NCBI GenBank assembly: GCA_024710825.1
Contig: JANJUA010000085.1
Location: 1 to 8,465 of the forward strand
Length of the DNA stretch: 8,465 bases
Source of the DNA: Solirubrobacteraceae bacterium
Lineage (GTDB): Bacteria > Actinomycetota > Thermoleophilia > Solirubrobacterales > Solirubrobacteraceae
Direction of reading: 5' to 3'
The position numbers and the translations under genes were made by a program. Below the pieces are notes generated by a model. It was not told the origin of the DNA. It did not search any database and saw only the letters and a list, made by a program, of their open reading frames with translations. Within the stretch, counting starts at the first letter, position 1. Each line of letters begins with the position of its first letter. Shown here piece by piece: positions 1 through 8,465 of this stretch.

Positions 1-1105
1 GCAGGCCGGCCTCGGCGCATCCCTCGCGCAGGCGGTCCGGGCCGAACGCGTCGGCGGGGCCGAGGGCTCCCGGCCCGGTGAGGGCGCCGTCGAGGGCGGC
101 GGTGGCCGCCCAGGCGAGCAGGCGAGCGGTGAGGTCGTAGCCGGTGGGTCCCGCGACGTGGACGGTGGCGAGGGGCACGCCCGCGGCGTCGGACGCGATC
201 GCCACGGCGTGGGAGCCGGTGCTCGCCCGCGCCTGCTCGTCGGGGCCGCCGGTGGAGCCCTTCGCCACGCGTGCGGCCAGCGCCCTGAAGCCGGCCCTCG
301 CGCCGGGAGCCCTCGTCAACAGCGAGCCTCCGAGCGATGCGGCCTGCATCGCGCGCGAGGCGCCCCCGAACCAGCCGAGGTACACGTCGACGTCGCGCAG
401 CGCGGGCCGTAGGCGCGGCAGCGCGAACGCCTCGGTCGACCCGACCGACACCGCCTGACGCCGACGGCCGCGAACCTCGAAGCCGCGCACGCGGGCGCCC
501 GGCCGCTCGGTGCGGATCGCCCCGCCCGCGTACGTGTAACTCGGCTCGAGCATCACGCCGAGAGCCGAGGCCCGCGTGCCGCCGCTCATGCCGTTGCCGC
601 GGCCGGTGAAGAAGTAGCCGATGTCCAGCCGCGACGCGCGCTCGCCCGCCTCCTCCAGCGCCAGCGCGCCGGCGAGGTTGCCGGGGACCCAGTCGTACCC
701 GAAGGCGGTGAGCAGGCTGGCCCCTGACCTCTCGGCCTCGGGGCCGTGGCGCTCGAACACCGCTCGGATGAACGGCGACTCCCCGGTGGAGTCGACGTAG
801 GCGATGCCGGCGTCGATCGCCGCGCGCAGCGCCGGGGCGCCGAAGCGGGCGAACGGGCCGACCGTCGTGACCAGCACGTCGCCGGGCTCGACGAGCGCCC
901 GGACGGTCTCCGGCCGGGCGACGTCCGCGGTGCGGGTGTCCAGGCCGCGGCCGGCGCCGAGCTCGACGGCCAGCGCCTCGAGCGCCTCGGCGCTGCGCCC
1001 GGCGAGCACAGGCGTGGCGCCACGCGCCACCAACGCCGCCGCGGTCAGCCGCCCGGTGTACCCGGTGGCCCCGAAGAGCACGATCCGCCCCATGCGCGCG
1101 ACCAT
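1..1105 (-). CDS. Saccharopine dehydrogenase-like NAD(P)-binding oxidoreductase (trans-acting enoyl reductase-like), 3' end cut by window edge
   Basis: An open minus-strand frame runs without a stop from an ATG at 1105 to the window edge, giving 368 visible residues; the C-terminus lies outside. The N-terminus is a Rossmann fold with IVLFGATGYTGR (GxxGxxG at Gly12, Gly15, Gly18), then LAGRS at 34-38 closing the second strand, where the Arg suits NADP. VTTVGPFARFG (79-89), YVDSTGE (103-109), AFGYDWVPGN (134-143) and MSGGT (173-177) follow the pattern I recall for the saccharopine dehydrogenase family and actinobacterial trans-acting enoyl reductases such as Rv2449c/Rv2953. Those relatives are about 420 residues, so perhaps 30-50 residues are missing. 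The start at 1105 has GAGG eight bases upstream; an in-frame ATG at 1093 is the alternative and has no such site. The substrate cannot be read from sequence: true saccharopine dehydrogenase activity is unlikely and lipid enoyl reduction is only a family-based guess. The gene is separated from atpC by 154 bases and is probably not functionally part of the ATP synthase. Confidence 0.85.
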   Translation of the reverse strand, partial: MVARMGRIVLFGATGYTGRLTAAALVARGATPVLAGRSAEALEALAVELGAGRGLDTRTADVARPETVRALVEPGDVLVTTVGPFARFGAPALRAAIDAGIAYVDSTGESPFIRAVFERHGPEAERSGASLLTAFGYDWVPGNLAGALALEEAGERASRLDIGYFFTGRGNGMSGGTRASALGVMLEPSYTYAGGAIRTERPGARVRGFEVRGRRRQAVSVGSTEAFALPRLRPALRDVDVYLGWFGGASRAMQAASLGGSLLTRAPGARAGFRALAARVAKGSTGGPDEQARASTGSHAVAIASDAAGVPLATVHVAGPTGYDLTARLLAWAATAALDGALTGPGALGPADAFGPDRLREGCAEAGL

Positions 1106-1219
1106 ACCGTGCGCCTCGCGCGGCGCGTCCACCCCGCCGACACGCGCACCGCAGCCGGCCCGCGCGATCGCGGCGAAGCGAAGGGATCGCCGGGCGCCCG
1201 GGGGCGCGCACGACCACCT

Positions 1220-1245
1220 CGCCGCGCGACGATCGTCGCGCGGCG
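1220..1245 (-). terminator. Perfect 26-base palindrome after atpC; candidate operon terminator
   Basis: Bases 1220-1245 are perfectly self-complementary (13-base half CGCCGCGCGACGA followed by its reverse complement). As minus-strand RNA it could form an 11-bp, nearly all-GC stem with a GATC loop, starting 14 bases after the atpC stop codon. No U-tract follows on the minus strand, so it is not a canonical intrinsic terminator; high-GC actinobacteria often have hairpins without U-tracts. The perfect symmetry would equally suit a dimeric DNA-binding protein site for the downstream oxidoreductase gene. The remainder of the 1106-1259 gap holds shorter palindromes (1163-1172, 1191-1200) and no recognisable promoter. 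Confidence 0.5.
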
Positions 1246-1259
1246 GGAGCCGACGGCGG

Positions 1260-1682
1260 CTAGTGCGCCCCGCCGCCCTCGGCGATGCGCAGGAAGGTCT
1301 CCCAGCGGCGCTTGTCGCGCAGTGCGGTGCGGGCGGCCTCGGTGTTCTCCTCGGCCTCCGACAGGGCCTGCTCGGCCTGGCGCAGACGCTCCTGGAGGTC
1401 GGACGCGCTCAGCTCGCCCGGCTCGTGAGCCTCCTCGACGAGCACCAGCGCCCGGCCGTCGGCCACCTGGAGGTAGCCCTCGCCCTGGGCGAAGCGCACG
1501 ATGTCGCTCTCGGAGCGGTAGAGCCGCAGCTCCGTCGGATCGAGCATCGCCAGCAGCGGCGTGTGGTTCGCGAGCACGCCGATCGAGCCCACCGCGGTGC
1601 GCGTCGACAGCATCTCGACCTCGTCGTGGAAGAGCTCACCCTCCGGGGTGAGCACCTCCACGTCGAACTTGGTCTTCGCCAC
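1260..1682 (-). CDS. atpC: F1Fo ATP synthase epsilon subunit
   Basis: This is the 140-residue epsilon subunit of the F1 central stalk. It couples gamma to the c-ring and can restrain ATP hydrolysis. The N-terminal beta-sandwich (about 1-86) includes FDVEVLTPEGELF, the signature segment GSIGVLANHTPLLAML (32-47) and GYLQVADGRALVLVEEA (69-85). The C-terminal part (about 92-131) is two predicted helices rich in Glu, Arg and Ala. Length is normal for the family (about 120-140). The I/L-D-x-x-R-A ATP-binding motif seen in some Bacillus epsilon subunits is not evident in the helical part, so ATP-dependent regulation of that type is not supported. The start is GTG; GAGGG seven bases upstream decides it and overlaps the atpD stop (TGAGGG). 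It is the last gene of the operon, 10 bases after atpD. Confidence 0.97.
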   Translation of the reverse strand: MAKTKFDVEVLTPEGELFHDEVEMLSTRTAVGSIGVLANHTPLLAMLDPTELRLYRSESDIVRFAQGEGYLQVADGRALVLVEEAHEPGELSASDLQERLRQAEQALSEAEENTEAARTALRDKRRWETFLRIAEGGGAH

Positions 1683-1689
1683 GAGCCGT

Positions 1690-1692
1690 CCC

Positions 1693-1694
<2 letters not shown>
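1690..1694 (-). promoter_or_regulatory. Ribosome binding site of atpC, overlapping atpD stop
   Basis: GAGGG lies seven bases before the GTG start of atpC. The atpD stop TGA provides its first bases (TGAGGG), so a ribosome ending atpD sits on the atpC initiation site, which supports coupled translation. Confidence 0.7.
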
Positions 1695-5677
<3,983 letters not shown>

Positions 5678-5684
5678 TGGGGTG

Positions 5685-6215
5685 TCAGCTCCTGGCGACT
5701 TGCTTTCTCAGTTGTTCGAGGCGGTTGCGGACGGAGGCGTCGAGGATCGAGTTCCCCACCCGCAGGACGATGCCGCCGAGGATGTCGGGCTCCACCTGCG
5801 CGGAGACGTCCACCTTGCGCCCGGTGCGCTCGCCGATCGTGCGACCGAGGCTCGCGACGGTGGCGTCGTCGAGCGCGATCGCGCTGGTCAGCTGCACGGG
5901 CAACATCTTGTTCTCTTCCCGCCACATCGCGTCGTACTCGCGGCGGATGCGGAAGATGGCGGGCATGCGGTGCTTCTCGACAAGCAGCTCGAGGAAGTTC
6001 ATGACGGCGTCGTCGGCGCCTTCGACGGCCTTGTGCAGGCCGTCCTTCTTCTCCTCCGTGGAGAAGTAGGGGGAGAAGAAGAACGTCTGCAGGCCGCGAT
6101 CGGAGTCGAGCGCGTCGGCGAACTGACCGATCTGCTCGCGCACGCCGTCCAGGTCGTCGCGCTCGGCGGCGACCTGGAACAACGCACGCGCGTAGACCTG
6201 GGCGATCTCCTCCAT
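5685..6215 (-). CDS. atpH: F1Fo ATP synthase delta subunit (OSCP-type)
   Basis: This is the 176-residue delta subunit, which sits on top of F1 and joins the alpha N-termini to the peripheral stalk b subunits. The N-terminal helical domain (about 1-105) begins with [14 protein letters not shown] and ends around [21 protein letters not shown]. The C-terminal domain has the family signature spread over [20 protein letters not shown] (143-162), with the conserved Gly-Gly, Gly154, Asp159 and Ser161. Length is normal (about 175-185), so delta is a free protein, unlike the mycobacterial b-delta fusion. The ATG overlaps the atpF stop by one base (TGATG), and AAGGGG four bases upstream can serve as ribosome binding site. 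The frame remains open upstream into atpF and atpE, but only the part from 6215 matches delta. The atpA GTG follows after seven bases. Confidence 0.97.
   Translation of the reverse strand: MEEIAQVYARALFQVAAERDDLDGVREQIGQFADALDSDRGLQTFFFSPYFSTEEKKDGLHKAVEGADDAVMNFLELLVEKHRMPAIFRIRREYDAMWREENKMLPVQLTSAIALDDATVASLGRTIGERTGRKVDVSAQVEPDILGGIVLRVGNSILDASVRNRLEQLRKQVARS
5689..5693 (-). promoter_or_regulatory. Ribosome binding site of atpA within atpH end
   Basis: AGGAG lies 11 bases before the atpA GTG and overlaps the last codons of atpH. The spacer is longer than the usual 5-9 bases. No closer purine-rich site and no other plausible in-frame start is present. Confidence 0.55.
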
Positions 6216-6772
6216 CAGGCCCCTTCGCGGGTCAGGCTGGAGAAGTCGAGCTCGGCGAGCGCCTCGTCGACGAGCCGACGCTGGTCGGCCTCGGTCAGCG
6301 TCTTGCGCGTGACCTTCTCGGCGGCCAGCACCGTGAGGTCGGCGACCTCGGCGCGGATCTCCTGGATCGCGCGCCGCGTCTCGGCCTCGATGTCGCGGCG
6401 GGTCTGCTGCATGAGCTCCTCCCGCGACTGGCGGGCGGACTCGAGCGACTCGCGCTCGTGGACCTCCGCCGCCTTGCGGGCGCGAGCGACGATCTCCTCG
6501 GCCTGCACGCGCGCCTCCTTGAGGCGCTCGCGGTACTCGGCCAGCAGCTCGTCGGCCTCGGCCTTCGTGCGCTCGGAGGCGTCGATCGCCTCTTCGATGG
6601 CGCGCTGGCGCTTGTCGAGGGCCTCGCCGATCCTCGGGAAGGCGAGCTTCCAGAGGATGAGCAGGGTGAAGCCGAACGCGATCAGCGTCCACAGCATGAT
6701 GCCGACGTTCGGCGTGACGAGGAAGTTGCCCCCGCCCTCCTCGGCGGCCTCGGTGGCGAAGAGCAGCGGCAT
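6215..6772 (-). CDS. atpF: F1Fo ATP synthase b subunit (peripheral stalk)
   Basis: This is the 185-residue b subunit. It forms the peripheral stalk that holds F1 still against the rotor. A short N-terminal segment containing EAAEEGGGN is followed by one membrane helix (about 23-44, VGIMLWTLIAFGFTLLILWK). Then comes the typical FPRIGEALDKRQRAIEEAID junction (45-64) and a long charged, heptad-rich right-handed coiled-coil stretch to about 170, rich in Glu, Arg and Ala. Length is within the usual 155-190. Only one b gene is present, so the stalk is presumably a homodimer; no b' copy or fusion to delta is seen. The ATG begins three bases after the atpE stop (TAGCGCATG) and lacks an obvious Shine-Dalgarno, so it probably depends on reinitiation after atpE. 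Confidence 0.97.
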   Translation of the reverse strand: MPLLFATEAAEEGGGNFLVTPNVGIMLWTLIAFGFTLLILWKLAFPRIGEALDKRQRAIEEAIDASERTKAEADELLAEYRERLKEARVQAEEIVARARKAAEVHERESLESARQSREELMQQTRRDIEAETRRAIQEIRAEVADLTVLAAEKVTRKTLTEADQRRLVDEALAELDFSSLTREGA

Positions 6773-6775
6773 GCG

Positions 6776-7051
6776 CTACGCCGAGAGGAAGAAGGCGATC
6801 AGGCCGAAGATGAACGCGTAGAAGACGATCGCCTCGGTGAGCGCGAAGCCCAGCCACTGGATCGAGGTGATCTCGTCGCGCATCTCGGGCTGGCGGGTCA
6901 CGGACTCGATGACCTTGCCGAAGATGTAGCCGACGCCGATGCCCGGGCCGACGGTGCCAAGACCGGCGCCCACGCCGAGTGCGATGGCGCGCAGGCCCTT
7001 GGACGTCGCCTCCGCGTCCGCCTGGGCGAGGATCGAGAGGGTCTCAAGCAT
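6776..7051 (-). CDS. atpE: F1Fo ATP synthase c subunit (rotor ring, proton-binding)
   Basis: This is the 91-residue c subunit, the proteolipid that forms the rotating ring in the membrane. Two hydrophobic helices (about 22-46 and 65-90) flank the polar loop RQPE (53-56). Helix 1 has the packing motif of repeated glycines (Gly26, 28, 30, 32, then Gly35, 37, 39, 41). Helix 2 carries the ion-binding Glu73 in ALTEAIVFY. The Gln and Ser that coordinate sodium in Ilyobacter-type rings are replaced by Val40 and Ala74, so the ring should be proton-coupled. The N-terminus is about ten residues longer than in E. coli. It has the strongest ribosome binding site in the operon (AAAGGAG), as expected for the most abundant subunit, though at an 11-base spacing. 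It follows atpB by 16 bases, the longest gap in the operon. Confidence 0.98.
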   Translation of the reverse strand: MLETLSILAQADAEATSKGLRAIALGVGAGLGTVGPGIGVGYIFGKVIESVTRQPEMRDEITSIQWLGFALTEAIVFYAFIFGLIAFFLSA

Positions 7052-7062
7052 GTGGTGCGTTG

Positions 7063-7069
7063 CTCCTTT
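7063..7069 (-). promoter_or_regulatory. Strong ribosome binding site of atpE
   Basis: AAAGGAG, 11 bases before the atpE ATG, is the best Shine-Dalgarno match in the operon. It overlaps the atpB stop codon (TAAAGGAG). High initiation here fits the need for many c subunits per enzyme; no dedicated enhancer sequence is evident beyond this. Confidence 0.75.
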
Positions 7070-7967
7070 AGTGCTCCTCGGCGACGGCGCCGCCGAGGTA
7101 GATCGCGGTGAGGGTGGCGAAGATGAAGGCCTGAAGCGTCGCGATCAGGCCGATCTCGAAGAGGAAGAAGGCGACGGCGATCGGCAGCGTGACCACGCCG
7201 AGCGCCGCCAGCCCGAGCAGGACGACCAGCCCGCCGCCCATGAACAGGATCAGCAGGTGGCCCGCCAGGATGTTGGCGAAGAGCCGGACGCTGAGGGAGA
7301 TGATGCGCACGAAGTGCGAGATCACCTCGATGAGGAAGATGGGAGCGACGGCGGGGCCCTCGACGCCGGCCGGCACCCAGCTCTTCAGGTACCCGATCGG
7401 GCCCTTGGCGCGGACGCCCTCGATGTGGTAGCTGACCCACACGACCAGCGTCAGGGCGAGCGGGACCGAGATGTTGGCGGTCGCCGCGTAGAGGCCGAAC
7501 GACGGCACATCGATCCCGAAGATGTCGACCTTGCCGTGATCGTTCAACGGCAGCGGGATGTAGCCGATCATGTTCGACCAGAAGATGAACAGGAAGATGG
7601 TCCCCACGAACGGGAACCACTTCTTCGCCATCCAGGTCTCCATGTTGCCGCCGGCGATGTTGTTGCGCATGAACTGGTATGCGCTCTCCACCGCGGTCTG
7701 CGTCCGATTGGGACGCGCCTGCATGCGGTTGGCGATGTAGAGCATCGAGGCGACGGTCAGCCCGGCGGCGAGCAGCAGGTAGACGACCGCCTTGTTGATC
7801 GACATGTTCAGCGCGCCGAGGTGGATCGAGATCCAGTCGGAGAGCCGGAACTCGTCCTGGGGCTTGAAGCTGTTGTTCTGGCCCTCGGAGCCGAAGGCGA
7901 CACCGAGGACGACCAGCAGGACCAGAGGCACGAGGATCCCGATGGCGATGATTGCGCGCTTGTTCAC
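7068..7967 (-). CDS. atpB: F1Fo ATP synthase a subunit (proton channel)
   Basis: This is the 299-residue a subunit, the membrane stator that provides the two proton half-channels beside the c-ring. An N-terminal membrane helix (about 5-24) is followed by an outside segment, then helices around 57-78, 118-138, 160-180 and long hydrophobic segments from about 205 to 292. The essential Arg228 lies in LSVRLFANILAGH (225-237). Gln279 in TLQAFIF matches E. coli Gln252. Positions equivalent to E. coli Glu219 and His245 are His237 and Glu271, the swapped but functionally paired arrangement found in many other species. The start is GTG: it overlaps the preceding gene by four bases (GTGA), and the upstream continuation of this frame has no a-subunit character. 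There is no clear Shine-Dalgarno, so coupling to the previous gene is likely. The stop is inside the atpE ribosome binding site. Confidence 0.97.
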   Translation of the reverse strand: MNKRAIIAIGILVPLVLLVVLGVAFGSEGQNNSFKPQDEFRLSDWISIHLGALNMSINKAVVYLLLAAGLTVASMLYIANRMQARPNRTQTAVESAYQFMRNNIAGGNMETWMAKKWFPFVGTIFLFIFWSNMIGYIPLPLNDHGKVDIFGIDVPSFGLYAATANISVPLALTLVVWVSYHIEGVRAKGPIGYLKSWVPAGVEGPAVAPIFLIEVISHFVRIISLSVRLFANILAGHLLILFMGGGLVVLLGLAALGVVTLPIAVAFFLFEIGLIATLQAFIFATLTAIYLGGAVAEEH

Positions 7968-8344
7968 GTGGTCGGTTGGTGGGGGGTGTCGAAGGGGCGG
8001 AGAAGGAGGTTCGCCGTGAAGGACACGGTGAAGGTCACGAGGAGCAGGACACCGGCCGCCAGCCCAGCCTGATCGCTGATGCCGAGGCCGATGGCCAGAA
8101 GCGTAAGGGCCAGCAGCCAACCGCGCCCGATCATGGACGCGGTCATGATGCTCGCCATCTTCTTGATGTCGCCGGACGCCTGAGCCTTGCGCTCGCTCCA
8201 CTGCGCGATGAAGCGCCAGGCGAGCCACACGAACACGGCGCCGGCCCAGCCGGCGATCGGCCAGTCGGCGAGCACGAAGACGGGGAGCGCGACCGCGAGC
8301 AGGGCGAGGTCGACGTTGCGCAGCATGGCGAGGGGCTCGGGCAT
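7964..8344 (-). CDS. atpI: AtpI-like small four-helix membrane protein, first gene of the atp operon
   Basis: This 126-residue protein has four predicted membrane helices (about 11-26, 30-47, 71-90, 93-115). A basic cytoplasmic loop (50-66, with Arg52, Lys53, Lys61, Lys62) lies between helices 2 and 3. Size, topology and position directly before atpB match AtpI, a non-structural protein implicated in c-ring assembly and possibly Mg2+ handling. Sequence identity to known AtpI is weak by eye, so the name rests largely on context; the third helix start (MTASMIGRG) resembles the same region of actinobacterial AtpI. The first in-frame start in the window is the ATG at 8344, with an alternative ATG at 8326; neither has a good Shine-Dalgarno. 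The frame remains open upstream to the window edge but contains no ATG, GTG or TTG there. The last four bases overlap the atpB start (GTGA). Confidence 0.75.
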   Translation of the reverse strand: MPEPLAMLRNVDLALLAVALPVFVLADWPIAGWAGAVFVWLAWRFIAQWSERKAQASGDIKKMASIMTASMIGRGWLLALTLLAIGLGISDQAGLAAGVLLLVTFTVSFTANLLLRPFDTPHQPTT

Positions 8345-8465
8345 CCGCTCAGACCGTCGGCCGGCCGCCGCGGCGACGGCGCCGCGGTCGGCGCACCGGC
8401 CCGCGGGGAAGGCAGGGACAGGGGCGCCGACGCGCGCTCCGAGGCCGAGGCAGACGGCCGCGCGC
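8345..8465 (-). other. Leader of the atp operon; possible tail of an upstream minus-strand gene
   Basis: No gene can be assigned here with confidence. One minus-strand frame enters from the window edge and ends in TGA at 8349-8351, four bases before the atpI ATG, a spacing typical of operon neighbours. Its translation is a low-complexity Arg/Pro-rich tail of 38 residues that I do not recognise, so it may be chance in very GC-rich DNA. The frame of atpI itself is also open through this stretch. No -10 or -35 promoter elements are visible, so the operon promoter is probably further upstream or not of a recognisable type. Confidence 0.25.
8368..8387. repeat. GC-only inverted repeat upstream of atpI
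   Basis: CCGCGGCG and its perfect reverse complement CGCCGCGG are separated by a four-base loop (ACGG), 24 bases before the atpI start. It could be a hairpin in the operon leader or a weak terminator of an upstream gene. Short repeats of this kind arise easily in such GC-rich DNA, and no U-tract follows. Confidence 0.35.

Noticed and set aside
586..1023. Minus-strand 145-codon frame inside the left-edge gene
   Set aside because: Its composition is Arg/Ala/Ser/Pro-rich and it lies in a different frame from the saccharopine dehydrogenase-like protein, whose motifs are clear.
1106..1259. A possible small gene or promoter between atpC and the oxidoreductase gene
   Set aside because: No frame with a start and plausible ribosome binding site is evident, and no -10/-35 pair stands out; only palindromic structure is visible.
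6776..6795. A missing ribosome binding site as evidence that atpF is mis-started or broken
   Set aside because: The ATG is three bases after the atpE stop, the membrane helix begins at the expected place, and reinitiation explains the absence of a Shine-Dalgarno.

Overview
This window is very GC-rich and carries a complete, single-strand F-type ATP synthase (F1Fo, complex V) operon. Every recognisable gene is on the minus strand, so transcription runs from high to low coordinates. The order in the direction of transcription is atpI-like (8344), atpB (a), atpE (c), atpF (b), atpH (delta), atpA (alpha), atpG (gamma), atpD (beta) and atpC (epsilon, ending at 1260). After a 154-base gap comes the 5' part of a separate gene, a saccharopine-dehydrogenase-like NAD(P)-dependent oxidoreductase that runs off the left edge.

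The nine atp genes are packed with no gap above 16 nt. There is a 4-nt GTGA overlap (atpI/atpB), two TGATG stop/start overlaps (atpF/atpH and atpA/atpG), and several stop codons that lie inside the next gene's Shine-Dalgarno sequence. Several starts are not ATG: GTG for atpB, atpA and atpC, and TTG for atpD. atpI and atpB-E-F-H form the membrane and stator part (Fo plus delta); atpA-G-D-C form the F1 catalytic head and central stalk. All catalytic and proton-path residues examined are present, so the enzyme looks functional and proton-coupled. Walker A and the Arg finger are intact in alpha. Walker A, the catalytic Glu and a DELSDED motif are intact in beta. Subunit c has the essential Glu73 and subunit a the essential Arg228.

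The extreme GC content, the mixed GTG/TTG starts, the AtpI-first gene order and a long C-terminal tail on alpha suggest a high-GC actinobacterium. Delta is a separate normal-length protein rather than the b-delta fusion of mycobacteria, so a deep-branching actinobacterial lineage such as Thermoleophilia/Solirubrobacterales is plausible. That assignment is inference only.

Non-coding stretches are short. 1106-1259 holds a perfect 26-base palindrome just after atpC (candidate terminator or protein site). 8345-8465 holds a GC-rich inverted repeat and possibly the tail of an upstream gene; no clear promoter is visible. I found no mobile element, tRNA, rRNA or CRISPR array, and nothing that amounts to an undescribed system. 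The points worth checking are sequence details of the ATP synthase itself.
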